Part shown: piece after piece, positions 32,001 to 48,378 of the stretch
Numbering within the stretch: position 1 is the first letter of the stretch
Layout of the letters: each line of letters begins with the position of its first letter
Source: Podospora pseudocomata
Lineage: Eukaryota; Ascomycota; Sordariomycetes; Sordariales; Podosporaceae
DNA length: 64,000 bases
Direction: 5' to 3'
Assembly (NCBI RefSeq): GCF_035222375.1
Contig: NC_085887.1
Location: 471,501 to 535,500 of the forward strand
The notes under the pieces: model-generated
Database searches by the model: none
What the model was told of the DNA's origin: nothing
Seen by the model: the letters and a program-made list of their open reading frames with translations, nothing else
Translations under genes and position numbers: made by a program

Positions 32001-35000
32001 GGTCCAGTATTGCCTGCGCGTCACTGAACGGCCGGTGAAAAGCAATATCATCCACATCATCCACATCATTGGCTGCACCCGCAGAAACATCCAGCAGCGC
32101 CACCAATCCGCAGGCGGTTGCAGAGGTCGCCCGTTGTTATTATGGCCTCGGCCCTCGAACGATCCGTGACGACTGCATCAAATGCCGATACTCACTCTAG
32201 AATTTCGATAGACGAACCACAGCACCCGGATTTACCACACCATTTCCATCCTCGGAATCCAAGGAGGAAGCCATACAGTCAGAGTCTCTGGTCGTCTGAT
32301 ATTGTGCATGCCTTGGGACAGGCCGCAGACGCTTCTCAAACGCTGCGAAGGAGGTTAGTGGCGATCATGATTCACAGCAACACAGCATCATGCACTATCT
32401 GCCGGACCTCGCCCGTAGCCAGTCACACACGATCAGACATGGTCCAAGTCGCGAAGCAGGCAAGACAACAGCGTCGATCTTTGTTGAGGAGGGGTTCACA
32501 GGGTCTTTTCTCCATCATGCCATATCAACGGCCGTTTTGACGCTTGGCGGCACTGGCGGGGTCTCAGGTAGCATAAGAAAAGAAGAAAAGAAATGCCCTT
32601 CGAGAAACTCAGTCGAAACAACACCCCGCCAAGCGAAGGGGAAAACGGCACATCCCGAAACTGATGGTGGAATGTTGTGCTAACGCTTCGTCGTAAGCGA
32701 GCATTGCGAGTCTGGGGGGTATCTCGACCGATAAAAGTCCCTCGACTGTGTAGTCGATGCTACCATGTACGAAATAGGGGCTTGTTTCTGGTTAGTGCTA
32801 GTTGCATATCACCACCCTTCCACCAACCAGCCTTCCCTCGGTCGAGAATATTGACCCGTGGCCCAAGGCAAACCTGGAGCATCGCGAGAGAATCTCGATG
32901 GTAGGAGGGGCTACAGGATTGACAAACAGTCACGAGATCAGACTTTTGCATCATTCTGAAGGGATTCAAACCCGTGTAGTCGGTTTCATTCGGCTCACCT
33001 CACAATCCGCAGGCGTCATGATGAACCGACGATCCTCTTTTTGGTGATCAGCGAGAAGGCCAGACCAAAGCTCGAGCGTCATAGCTGCGATACTAATAAG
33101 CATCTCACAGCGATGCTTATTCCATCACACCTATCGGAGGATGAGATCGACGCTGCGCCGCCTGCTCGTCGGGACCACTATCACACAACTCCCAAGGCCT
33201 TCCCGTAGGTACGTGAACTCCATGTTTCCTCACCACCGGGTTGTTGTGGATTCTCGCACGGACAGCATCTCCGTGTTGAACCACCGGAGCAGGACCTCGC
33301 TCCGAAGACCCGACCCAGCCGATCGGTGGTGGGGGTCTGAGCTGCTTTTTGAACGACATCTGGAACTCCAACCAAGTAGTAATAAATTGCTCTTCATATA
33401 TTTCATCGTCATTTTGGATACACTACTAGAGGCACGGGCGGTACAGTTTGCTGATCGTGATGACAGTTACATACACCTCTTATCAAATCAAGTAGATCGT
33501 CACGCTCTTTGGTCCTCACATATTGCGAGGGAATCAACAACACCGAAGCCTGCTGCTTTCTCTCCCCTTTGTGGATGAGAGGGTGATTTTCGCTTGCAGA
33601 TTCTTTGTCAAGATGACGAGGATGGGCATGCCTGTTACTACAGGCAAGCTGTTTTGCACGAGACATCATACAGTGACGGCATCGTATGGGTATCGAATGC
33701 CCCGGAGTATAGTGTTCTTTGGCACTGTTTTCGGCTAACCCAACGATGACCTGTCCCATCACGTTATACTGGCTTCTCCGAGACCTGGCACAATGTCTAT
33801 GGCATGTCTGAAAATCGGTGCGAATCTTCCAGTCACGCCTTGGTCAGCATTCTGGGATAGACAGACAACCCTATCCTTTCTCTCAACCTTCGAGAAACTA
33901 GTTGTAGGAGTGCAAAGATCGGAGTTTGGCTGTTTGATGACCGAACCGGGCTGAAGTGGGCTTTTTCTGAGTTGGCTGGTGGCCGCCTCGCACCACAGAA
34001 AACACAGGAAAAGCTCAACAGTTAGATTCCTCTCCGAGCGGCTCGCAAAGTACACAATGGGCAGAATTACCACCTTTGGCATCTTCTGTACCTAGGCACT
34101 CAAACATCATCAAGGGAGGGCAACCTGCTCTTTTCCCCCTCTCCACTGCCGCATCATCCCAAGGCTCGGGGCCTGCCAACCAGCGGCACATTCAGAGTTG
34201 TCTGCGGCACGACGCTGAGAAAGGTCTCAGGAAGCATGAGGGGAAGAGTCGGCGGGTGTTGTGGAACCGGTCGCGAGATCTGGCCTGAGCCAGTCCGCCA
34301 GTTCTGACTGACTGTTGACTGCCGCTACGGACGGTTATATGCTGTGTAATATGTGGGTGACGGCTGCACGACAACAGAAACAGCGACGACAGCCCCCCCC
34401 CAGTGAACACGGTTCAAGGACATGATCGCGGACCTTTGCCGCCCACCGTCACATGAGAAGCTGAGAAACAAGACCTCGCACCGCAAAGTGGCTTCGGTGT
34501 CTACGTTTGAGACTCAGCAGAACAAGTCCCGAAAGCCTTGGGGGTCAAGAAGCACGGTGAAACGGGAGGCAGGGTAACAGCGAGGGTGTTAAAGTCAGGC
34601 ATATGAAGCGTGCAACGGCGGGCGGAACACACTTCGGCAGCCTACATCTTGCTTCCTGCCCGGAGCCGATGGTTTGGTGTTGCCGTCCTGTCCTACCGGT
34701 CACGGTATTCGTTCTGTACAAGGCCATCAGTCAGCCGGGGGGTGGGCGCTCACCCAGCCTCAACCAGCACCAGCCTTGCCATTCAATGTCTGTCCACATG
34801 TTGCACCCGCCGCCCGTTGTCCCCCGTGGAAGTGTCTCTGTTTCTCTCGGTCTAGGCGCCACAAGTCTGCTGCCCATCGCCCGACCGACAGTCGCCCAGA
34901 CCACCGGAGCGCCCAGTGCCCAATGCCGTGCTACCTTCGGCGTCGGTGGTCACCCAGTCAAGTCATCTACTCAAGACGAGACAAGACGAGGCGAGGCGAC

Positions 35001-36805
35001 ACGGCCGTGTGTTGAAGTTCGTGGTGCCGGTAGCTAGCATGTCAAACAGTTCCGGGCTGAGAATGAAAAGAGCAGAGACCGCGCAAGGCGAGGTAATCTA
35101 CTGCCGCCTGCAAGAGCACCGTGGTAAAGTGGTGGGTGGCCAGTTGCACGACCGACTGACCGTTTCCCGTTCGTTTCTGTTTTCATACATATGTGCCGTT
35201 CTACGGTTTTGTGCCACAAGCCGAAGGGGTCCTTGTTTTCATTTTTCTTGCACACACCCCTTTCTCAAACTCTGTTACTGTGCCTACCCCGGACCATCAA
35301 CCATATGGTGAAAGGGTTCGCCAAAGTCCGAAGTCATCGGTGGGTAAGGTCTCGAGTCCCCAGCTCCTTGCCGCCAACAAGCATTCCCTCGGTCGAGTCA
35401 AAAGGTTGGGAAGGAATCCATCGGAAGGTGGAGGCGGCGCAAGGGTAGGAAGGCAAGGCAAAAAAGGGGCACAGCACCTTTCAAAGTCCCTGTGTGCATA
35501 TCGCTCCTCTAGCAATGCTTGGACAATCCGGGACCTAAGGCTCCTCAGTGAATGGTCAAGTCATTTAGACTATTTACACTACAACATGCCTCGCGGCGTG
35601 ATACTGCCCACCCGGTAGTTTAGCCACCTATGTGCATACCATACGGACCTAGTCATTGCAAAAGTGCTCTCTCATGTCCATCTCCATCTTCCAGCAACTG
35701 CAACCCAGCATGAGCATCGCAACCCTTTCTTCACCACAGTTAACCTCCACGGAATTTCCCGCTCCTCATCCTGCACAGCTTCTCCTGTTGACACCCCCCT
35801 TTTCGGATCCATCACCCCCAACCCAAACCATCCATCAGAACCAAGGAAAGCAACTACCTACAGTGGCTAACCGACATCAAACTCCCCGAAGTCCCAGAAC
35901 TTCAACTGCAACAGCAGACGTCGGTCTCGGTCTCGGCTGTGGTGCTCTTAAAAGACAACGCACTCACTAAACCACGAGACACAAGCTCACGGAGGTAGTA
36001 CTAAAACATTCAACACTCCCTGCTTTGACTCTGATGAATGCCCAAAGACAAACCCGGCGAGAAAGATGCTCACCCAAACCGAGACAAAACACTCAGAAAA
36101 GAGACCACCACTTTCAGATCCTGGCATGATCGTAAGCTTCTGCTGCACAGCCTGAAACCTACAGACCTACCCGCATATGCATCCAATTTATTACACAGAG
36201 CAGCAGTCCTATCCAACCGTACCAGTCATGAAGTGACATGAGCCTGTGAGCTTGTGGGCCTGCGATGGTTCTTGGTTTTGCATTTCTTATTTCTCTCGAG
36301 TTCCAACGCGGCTGCATGGAATGCATTTTATACAAGCAGAACTGGAACCATTATCCAGGAAAAGATCCCCTTCCAAGAAAACAAGAGAATGCGTAAAACA
36401 AACAATAAAATCACCAGGTTTACTTCTAATCTAATCCTTGTGCCTATGCATATGTCCCTTTGGCAGTGTCATGTGGGGTTGTGCCATGTTTATACCACCC
36501 TCATGCTAGAAAAACAACATCAACTCCGGTCCAGTTCCGGTCCCCTTGATTACCCTGCCAGTCCAGTTGACCCCATGGAGAAAGGAGTCTTCAGGGTGTC
36601 CAATATACAACCCTGTTTGCAGACGATATCGAAACAAAAGCCCCCCCTTCCGTAAACAAGCCAGCCATCCGACCCATATCTAAACCTAGCCATCCAGCCA
36701 TCGCCGCAAAACGACATATGCAAGAGGTGGGGAAGCGCCTTCTCTCACCGGGGCAGCATGTAAACATGCCTCTTCTCAATGGTCGGACCTAGTAGAGGGC
36801 CCGCT
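29053..36805. other. 7.7-kb gene-free region upstream of the kinase
   Basis: Contains the kinase promoter and leader and the region beyond the Prp4 stop. The longest open frame (31333-32169, 278 codons, +) has no recognisable domain and is of uneven composition. A perfect 9-bp inverted repeat lies at 33095-33121. No tRNA with both A and B boxes was found. Confidence 0.5.
33095..33121. repeat. Small perfect hairpin
   Basis: AATAAGCAT is followed 9 nt later by ATGCTTATT: a 9-bp stem and 9-nt loop. No adjacent gene that it would terminate. Confidence 0.6.
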
Positions 36806-39959
<3,154 letters not shown>

Positions 39960-40592
39960 TGTACCGACCGCCTTGCTCTGAGTCTTACTGTCTGCCCTGT
40001 TTTCCACCAAGACCTTTTTTTCCAGCGCAGCTGGCAACCAATCTGCGCTCTGCTGTGGAGGAGGAGCAAACAAGTGTCAGCCGTGAACTGTCAACGCAAT
40101 AAACCAAATGTGGAGGGCTGAAGCCGACCAGTCAAGTGTTTCCAACCTCTCAAGCCTTGTGGGTGATGGTGCTGTGGATTCAGGGGATATGAGTGATATG
40201 ATGCAATAAGACAAGATGATCTGATATCCGCCCTGCGAACTTGGTGTGCTGGTGATGGTGCTAACCTGACTCGAGTGGAGAAAGGCGAGAGATGAGGTCG
40301 CTGCCCACTTGAAAGTTCCCAGGTGCGACGCGGGCGCGCATGCCACGGCATTGGGCCTTAGACTGGGGCATCCGTGCGTCAAAAAGGTGCTAAAACAAAT
40401 ATGCCGGTGTTCTACCGGTTGACCGCCCGGTGGTTGTGGACCTCCTATTGTGACTTGATCTCCACTACCAGCGTCTCAACCGCGGGGCAAATCATCCTAA
40501 CAAAGTTCACCAGGCTCCTGATTTCTTTGCGCCAGTTCACCAGCATCAACCACACCACCATCTTTTACACTTCTACACAAACAAAAGTCATA
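39960..40592. other. Divergent promoter, prp4 and TMA7
   Basis: 633 bp between two housekeeping ATGs. The frame upstream of the prp4 ATG is open to 40073, but no further ATG would give a better start. No TATA-like box stands out. Confidence 0.45.
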
Positions 40593-41094
40593 ATGGGTGG
40601 ACAAGGCAGAGAAGGCAAGTGTCGCTGTGTTATCATCCCCGTCCAAAGACCTCACTAACCTCTGCGCGCTTACACAGGTGGCAAGGCCAAGCCCCTCAAG
40701 GTCAGTCTCTTTCTCGATCGATAGCGCACCGAAAACCAAAGCGCCGACTAGATAATATGCAATGAGCCAAGGACTGACGGACAACGGCAGGCCCCCAAGA
40801 AGCAAGCCAAGGAGCTCGATGATGAGGACAAGGCTTTCCTTGAGAAGCAGCGTGCTGGTACGATACCCCCAATGCAATATGCGCTCCCACACAGAGAATG
40901 GACAGCAACTAACATGATTGGGCCAACTGCAGCTGAGAAGGCCAAGAAGGAGATGGCTGCCAAGGCTGGCGGTAAGGGACCACTGGTGAGTCGCCCTGTC
41001 ATCAGCCATCAGGGGAGTCAGATCAGGCCTAACCTTTCTTTGTGTTGTGTAGAACACCGGTGCCCAGGGTATCAAGAAGTCTGGAAAGAAGTAA
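40593..41094 (+). CDS. TMA7: Ribosome-associated protein TMA7
   Basis: Five tiny exons: 40593-40614, 40678-40700, 40791-40857, 40933-40985 and 41053-41094, giving 68 aa. The protein begins MGGQGREGGKAKPLK, continues with APKKQAKELDDEDKAF and ends GKGPLNTGAQGIKKSGKK. This is the complete signature of the small conserved translation-machinery-associated protein (CCDC72 in man). The first intron has a GC donor (GCAAGT) and a CACAG acceptor; the others are GTCAGT, GTACGA and GTGAGT. All phases agree. Introns (63, 90, 75 and 67 bp) outweigh coding sequence. The gene is too fragmented to appear as a single open frame. Confidence 0.95.
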
Positions 41095-41827
41095 ACGGTG
41101 TACCCTCTGTGGGGCTTCGTTGGGAATGGACACTATTAGGGCGTTTTGGGGTTGTGGGTTGCGGGATTGTTATCAGGTTAAGGGCTCAGCTCGGCAGGTA
41201 GCAAAGGTGCTCGGTGATGGCTTTGTGGCGCAATAGAGATTCAGTCAAGTGCTGACTGCTTGCTGCTTGGTATGCATGGCATCTTTCCTGTCTTCGCTAG
41301 TGCGTTGTCGGAGATGTCTCTGTCTGACCCAAAACTGCCGCTGAACCTCATGAGGTTGGCATGAAGTTGTAACAGCAATATGTTTTAACGTTCCTGTACG
41401 CGACATGTACACGAGAGATCACCCCATCCAGAATGATATCTACAGCAAGATCTTTGTTCTGTAAATACTTCACCAAAGTATATACATGATGGGGGATAGT
41501 TAATGTACCCGAGCCCCAGACCCAAAAGGAATTACATAAAATTATACATGCACCTCAGAGCCCTCTCTCTATCCTCTTTTTCTAGAACCTGCGCCTAGTC
41601 TTCTTGTGTCCCCATTGAAATTCGTAGCGTGACGTGATGTGAACGTGATTTGGCGTGCTAGAAGCCAGACAGTCCAGACTTAACCTTGAAACAAGGTGAT
41701 TACAGCAAATCTATTCAGAAAAACAACGCCCAAAGACCATGCTTATCTACCCAAATGCAATGATTGTTGTGTGCAATCCCCACCCAACCACGGTTTGCTT
41801 CTATTCAACATCACTTATCCAAGGAGA
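41095..41827. other. Convergent 3' region of TMA7 and the CSC1-like gene
   Basis: 733 bp, AT-rich toward 41,500. No ORF with support. Confidence 0.45.
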
Positions 41828-44800
41828 TTAGCCCCTATAGGTGTTGCCACCATTGCCGCCGCCCGGAGGGCCTGGTGTTCCTCTCCGCGGCCCTCTAAAG
41901 TAGTCATATTGTGTCGGGTCTTGACTTGTCGCTGGCTGGCCAAATTCTTGATCGCTCTGCGGAAGGCCGCCATAGCGGGGCCCCCCACCAAAGATGCCAG
42001 GGGGAATGGTAGGAACGCCAGGTCTGTAAGTCCCAACGTCACCATCATAGCTCCCGTCTCCCGGGCCACCAGCGGCTGGTGTGGTGGGATAACTCGATAC
42101 CGGCATCAGCGCGGCTCCCTGCACCAGGTTGGCACCACTATCATTGCCAAGGCTGTATAAAGGACTCCTGCTGCGACTGGGCACCTCATGTGCGCCCAGT
42201 ATTGGGGGTGAGTAGACGGATGGGCCCACGTAGCCACTGGATGACGGCCCAGCCCCAGGGTCGTTGTACGGTGACAACAGCCTGCGGTTGGCGCCGAAGC
42301 CCATTCCTCCACTCGGCGTTCCGGGTCGAGAGTCTGGCCCGCTCATCATGGTGCCCGGCGTGCCCGGCCGATGGATGTCTGATCCAAAGAGCTCGCCTGC
42401 ACCATGGTCTTCTGCGAATTCGTCGCGGTTCTTGTAAAATTCAAAGTCAAGACGTGATTCGGGTACCACTTCGAAACCAGGCATGCTCGGCGACGCCTTG
42501 CCAGCCTTGCCGGACATCATGGAATCCATAACGTACGTGTCGCTGTAGCCGCTGACAGATACCGAATCTCCCAGGCCACCCGCTTCCCTACCGTCGCTCA
42601 GCCGCCCTTGATAGATGCTCGCAAGAACATTCTGTGCCTTTGCGTGAACCATGGGTGTGATGAGGGGCTTGTAGAGAGCCGGATGGCCAAAACGAGCCGC
42701 AAGACGATCGTTCCGCATACTTTGCTCCTTGACATTCAGCCCTTCTTCAGTCCGTCCTTGCTTGGTAAATCTCGTCGCATAAAAGTGGATCTTATCATCG
42801 TAGACGCGGCTGCAGACTATCTTGAAAACGATCAACAAGATGGGCAGCGGTGCCAGAGCATATACCTGGGTCCGATCGACTTGGATGCCACGGACCCAAA
42901 CGACCAAGAAGGTGACCAGGTTGGCAAGAAAGGTCCCGAACAGGAAACGGTTGAACAGCACGCGCCAGAACATGCCTCCGCTTTCCGTCTTCGTAACGAA
43001 AATGTAGAGCAACAAGTACTTCTTGAAAGCCACATCGATACAGAAGAACAGTGCTGCCGCAGGGAGGACAAGAGGCTGAATGGGGGCATAGCAGAGGGCG
43101 ACGGTGGCGTAGAAAAGGAAGTAGTTGTAGTAGCTGGCGTAATCAAAGGGCGGTGGTGCTGTGAGCTCGATCAGTTCCCGAGGCGTTGGGTTAGAGAACT
43201 TTCGCACAACGAAGCTGTAGAAGAGAGTCCACAGTTGCGCAAGATCAATCGCCGCACCGAGCTGTCTCTGCAGGAGCCATGAGACCCAGAAAGGAGACAC
43301 TTTGATGAGTGAGAGGAACAGGAGAAATCCGAAATCGGCTTCGTAGATGGCCTTCCAAGCATCCTGACCGTTGTTGGTCCTCTGAACAACCGTAGCAGTA
43401 AATCCCCAGATGGCACTGAAAACGGAGAAGATGAAGAGGTTGTTGAAAGTGAAGAAGGCGTACAGTTTCGCGACGACATGGCGCTCTCTTCCCGTTTTAG
43501 TCTTGTCGCCTGCTCTGATGGACATGCGGCGGAAAGCAATCGGAAGTAGCAGGTAAACAAGTGACATGATTGCCGGAGATGCGATACCCTGAACAATGGA
43601 CCAGAACTGGGGGCTGCTGGCCAGTTCGTCCCGGAACTCTTTCCATACCAAGCCCAAGTTACTCAGATTGACCAGGAAGACGGCGATGAAAGCATTGGGA
43701 ACAATCCACAGAATAGTGAGAACCGCCATCCAGAAATTGTTCCACAGGCGCCTCCTACGGCGAGCTGATGGACTCAGCGGCATGTTCTCCCAGATGATGT
43801 CGTTTGGCCGAGGAGCCAGCTTGATGATCGCACCTTGAGGATTCTTCTTCCGACACAGGTAGGCGATGGAGTGTGTCTCGGAGATATCTGAGTATGACGC
43901 AAAACCATACGGCATGGTCACTCTCTTATCCACCCTTTGCCGAACATCTTTGATCTCGAGCTCCAGCAGCTTGATGCGCTCGGTAAGATAGTCAATGGCG
44001 TCGACTTTGTGGCCCTTGGGATAGCTTGCGTATGAGTGGTCCTTCTTGGAAGGTCGACAGAGAGGTCTTGCTGGTGGCAGGTTTTTGGGGTCCTTCAGAT
44101 AGACTGCCAGGACCTTTTCGAGCTTCCTGACTGTCTTGCCATGCGACTCAATGAGACTTGGGAGAATCCTGACATCACGAGCGATGGCAGTTCTTGAGAA
44201 GGAAGAGCTCGGGACCACACTATCGATGATTCGAGCGATACCCTCGTCTGAGCCTAGGTTCTTTGGAATATCGTACACCTAGAAACGCACAGTGTCAGCC
44301 AAGCACTCCTGACTTTGTCACATGGTATAACCACGATGGAGTGCAAAGGGGGTGTTCCATACCATCAGCGTACGGCTGTGCAAACTGTGTTGATACTCCT
44401 CGCTCTCGTAGTACTTTCGCCTCAACTGGACAACCTTTCTATAGTTCCACCAGAGAAAGACACAAACAACAATGTCAAAGATCCAGGCCACGCTGACACT
44501 CGCCCACTGAGCCGACCCCCACACCAAGTTAGGCGTAATCTTGGAGAGCCAGTTGTCTTCGATGCCCACGCGAGTTGTTGCAGTCCAGTTGACAGGAATC
44601 AAGATAGCGCAGCCGAGAACTGTGAGAATGGCAAATATGTTGCGGCACATCCTTGTAAATCGCATGAAGATGGTGGCGTCCATCCCGATTAAGTTGACCA
44701 TATCCTCCTCGGTTGTCTTCCACAACGGGGTAACCCAAGCAAAGAAGCCCTTCCCCATCGGCGGCGGGGCATGTTTTTCGTCGGCATGTTTGAGCTTCGG

Positions 44801-45031
44801 CGCATATACAACACTATTGAACGGTCGGAGAATCGAGAAGAGGAAGGCGATCACGGCTGTGGTTCCGATGGAAGAGCCCAGCGCAGCAATGATGGCAGTT
44901 TTTTGCAACTAGCGGTTTGTTCGTCAGCGGTCCTGTGTTGTCAAATCGACATGACGGGATAACGGTACCTGTGTTGAAAAGGGATCAGCCAGCAAATCCA
45001 GGAGGATCTGCCCAGGATCCTTTTCCGCCAT
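41828..45031 (-). CDS. CSC1/OSCA-type osmosensitive cation channel (RSN1_7TM, DUF221)
   Basis: Three exons: 45031-44969, 44908-44363 and 44278-41828, giving 1019 aa. Introns are 60 and 84 bp and all joins are phase 0. Members are plasma-membrane mechanosensitive calcium-permeable channels. Exon 2 carries the first three helices and the family block FFAWVTPLWKTTEEDMVNLI with GMDATIFMRF. The start of exon 3 carries the cytosolic RRM-like domain. The 7TM core follows, with APRPNDIIWENMPLS, FWMAVLTILWIVPNAF, FTFNNLFIFSVFSAIWG and WTLFYSFVVRKFSNPTPREL. The last 250 residues are a disordered Gly/Pro/Ser-rich tail. The first exon codes only 21 aa (MAEKDPGQILLDLL..) and was found by splice logic. The length is usual for fungal members. 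Confidence 0.92.
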
Positions 45032-47293
45032 GGTGGCTCTGGGCTGAAAGTGAAGCAACGCCCTCGAAGGGCAAGATGAGTAAAGGAGGTCCCCAGATTC
45101 CGAAAATCAGGGTCCAAAGCGGATGGATGAATGGACAGAAATCGAGCGGCAGCTACAGTCTAATCAATCTGGCCCGGCTGTATACCCAACCCTTTCCCAT
45201 TCGTTGTTGCAACCAACCCACGGGGGCTGCCCCTTTATCGTTCTTTTATCGTCACGTTTCAAATGTTGTGTCGTGCCGTCGTGAACAAAGGCTGCTTTGG
45301 TTCGCCCAAAGCCGGACGATGTCCTCGTGCAAGATGTCGCCGAGCGTGCCTCGAATACCTATGGCTTCTGGGTTGTGTGGGCGTGTTGTCGAAGCTGGAT
45401 GGAATTCGGGGAGAAGCAGCGAAAAACGACGTGGGTGACGTATAGGACAGGCGCCAAGGCGCGAATGCGTTGGGCTTGGAGGATCCCAGAGACAAGCGAT
45501 CTAGATCGGCATACTTTTTGGACTATGTATTCCAGTATTCTGGAAGTTTTGGAAACTTCCACGAGGTTGAGGGGGCGCCCGAGGTGCAGCACGCAAATCA
45601 GGACAAAGAATAGGCGCGCAAAATCACAGGAAAAGGAGTGTCAGGAGGAATCGAAATCAAAGCGAGTGGTATTTTCGAGACCCCCCCCAGGTAGCGAATG
45701 AATATGGAATGGCGTCCGTTGGGGGAAAAAAACACCGACTGGAGTTTGGAGTTCTTGGTGTTCGCCAGAGCTGGGGAAGGAGGCCTAGACACCGGCGCTA
45801 TCCCGCCCAAGGCCGTGCACAAGTCAGGGTCCCAGGCCCGGAACGGTTCCTCCAATTTTTTTGCTGCGTCACCGCCTGACAACCTGTCTAGAAGGATTTA
45901 GGGACTGCAGTACGATTGGCCACCCCTAAGGAGAACTCCAGATGACCAAGCTTTCGGGAGTGTGGTGTCGAGGCAAAGACGCAGCAAAAATTACACAGCT
46001 TGGCCCAATGACCGGTTTTGCATCCACGGCATCTTTCCAAGATCCGTGTTCTATTTTGGCACTGCCTCTCGATTGGGATGCATCACTGGATCTGGGCGCC
46101 CCACCTGGACCCTGTGGGCGTGACATCCCTCAAAGAATACGAGCTTCATCAACGGCCCAAAACCTGTGTACCTATCCCCATTGCTAACCTCCTCGCCAAC
46201 TGTTCTCTGTTGTGGCAGTCGATCACTCATGAGGCCGCCTGAGGGGCCACTTGCTGTTTGAAACAGTGTTTGCGTGTTCCCATTCCTGCTGCAGGCCGTT
46301 GCATGAACTCCAAGCTTCCCTTTAGCGTTGGTGACAGGATTCCCCGGGCCCGGCTCTTCTTCCCGACCCCGTCCCTTGCCGACTGACTGGCGATCATTTT
46401 ACCCTTTGATCGACAAGATCCAGCAACAGCTTCTAAACTCCGCGTGCAAGATACTTATCGCGAGAATGAAAATGATGGCGTATAAGAGTAAACATTGCCA
46501 GCAAGTCCAGTGGAAGGGAGAAGCTGCGGGCTGGGTAAGGGAACTATGCATGACATTTGAATATGGGACGAAGCTGAATCCGACAATCGGGCGAGTGTCG
46601 TCATGCTACTGGCCCCGACCAACGTTGACGACCCGGAAGGCATCAATCGGGGGTGTTCGGCAGGCCCGGTTGGCCGGCCATGACCTTTCAATCAGCCAAC
46701 GTGCTCACCGGAAGTCAGCCTCTTCAAACCACCTACCACATTTCCCTCAAAACACCCTCCATCATCCTGGATACGGAAACATTCTCTTTTGAACTCACGG
46801 AGATAACAGTCTATGCTCAATTCTGTTAGTCGTGTCCGAGGGAGATTTGCGGCAACGATACGAACATCCAGCTTTGGTTCATATAACCGCGTTAGACAGG
46901 TGATGACAATGTGGATTCCATCATGTCTTTTGTTGGTCTCTTCCATCTTTTCCATTTGCAAACCAGATGTCCCGGTTGAAAAGCGGACAAATATATTTCA
47001 CGCTTCCAAAGGATAGAGACGCCCCTGATCATCCCCTGAAGCATTCAGCTCTTTGGAAGTCTTTGAGAGATGCCATGGTGTTTCAGATGGCACCTGAAAT
47101 ATACCAGATAGCTGTTGGAAGACTTATGAGTAGCTCTAACAAGGTGATCTCCTGACAACTGCTGCTTATTTACATCAGAATTCTGGAGAAATCACATTCC
47201 CAAATCAAATCCAAAACGATCCCAAAGAAAAGGTCGAGTGTCGAGCATAGATGTTAGTTGTTCTCAGCCTTAGCTTTCCCTCTCAACCGAGAC
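45032..47293. other. Intergenic, no gene seen
   Basis: 2.26 kb holding the promoter of the CSC1-like gene and the 3' flank of the AT-hook gene. Only short open frames without features on both strands. Confidence 0.45.
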
Positions 47294-48378
47294 TTATACC
47301 GGACCTTGGCTTCTTGTCTTCCTCGCTGTACGTCCAACTGATGTGAGAGTTTTGCGTTCTTTCTGCTGTTTCTTGGGCCGGCCGGGGCCGCGTTTTTTTG
47401 TTGATATCTCGCTCTCATTCACGGCGTTGGTGATGCTGATCTCGGGTTGAGCCTGCGTCTCGCCGAGGTCACCGTTGCTATCCCCGAAAGCCTCCTCTGC
47501 CTTTCTCTTTCCGCCCCCAAGCGGCGGTATAGATGCTGCTGTTTTAGTCGCTGCTGTACTGTCCGGGGCCACAGGAGCTTCACCCATCTCAACATCGTCG
47601 TCCCTGGTGTTGCCATTAGCACTAACAGCTGGCGCATGAGCGGCTTTGTCATTTTTGGCATCTTCTGCCACCTTGTCAGTATTAACCTCCGTAGGCTTAG
47701 CTGAAACGTCCGAGGTAGCTGCCTCCGTGCTTTTCTGGGGTGTATCCGTCGTCTCAACGTCTTTGGTGGTGCCGTTTGTCACCGTCTTGACTAATGCGGC
47801 TGGCAACGTGACGGATTCGGGAGGTGTAGCTTTGGTCTGGCCGCTAGGCTCGGTTTTGGCGCTGTCCGAGTTCTCTTCTGATGTCGACGGCTCTGCGAGG
47901 CTCTCTGAAGTTGGAGCCGGAGCCGGAGCCGGAGTCGGAGTTAGGGTAGCTGAAGACCGTGCGGCGATACGTGACTCCACAGGACCGCCTGATGCAACTG
48001 GGGCGACCTGACTAGTTTTGTCATTGTCGCCGGTTGCTTTATTGTCAACATCGCCATTCGCCACTGCATTGATGTCGACCAGTTTTGAAGTTTCGCCGAC
48101 ATCAGTCGACGAAGCCGGCGGTGCAGAGGTTAGCTCTTGATGGGTGACTACCGATAAGCGGAGACTTGATGTTAGCAGTGGACAATAGCATACGCGTATC
48201 GAAGCCCTCGCTGTCACGTGTCACCGCCTTAATCGTTCTTCAACTGCGTAACTGCGTGCCGACATCCATTGGGATCTCATCCGTCATTTGGACACCAAAA
48301 GCTGAGCCCATTGACGAGTGATATGGCCATTCCGCGTGGGGGAGGCTGTCTCGTACCTTTCTCCGCTTCCCCAGACAT
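47294..48378 (-). CDS. Disordered AT-hook nuclear protein
   Basis: Proposed two exons, 48378-48357 and 48147-47294, with a 209-bp intron (GTACGA..GCTAAC..GGTAG), giving 291 aa. The body is Ala/Thr/Glu-rich low complexity with no folded domain. A KRKAEEAFGD bipartite-like basic motif and a C-terminal AT-hook, KKRGPGRPKKQQ, point to the nucleus and binding of AT-rich minor groove. The first exon (MSGEAEK) is short. It rests on a good ATG context, a good donor and frame agreement, so the start is less certain than the rest. Role unknown; homologues that I recall are only described as AT-hook proteins. Confidence 0.7.

Noticed and set aside
31333-32169. A 278-codon open frame on the + strand in the gene desert
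   Set aside because: No domain, signal or repeat pattern and mixed composition. It may be chance. RNA-seq would settle it.
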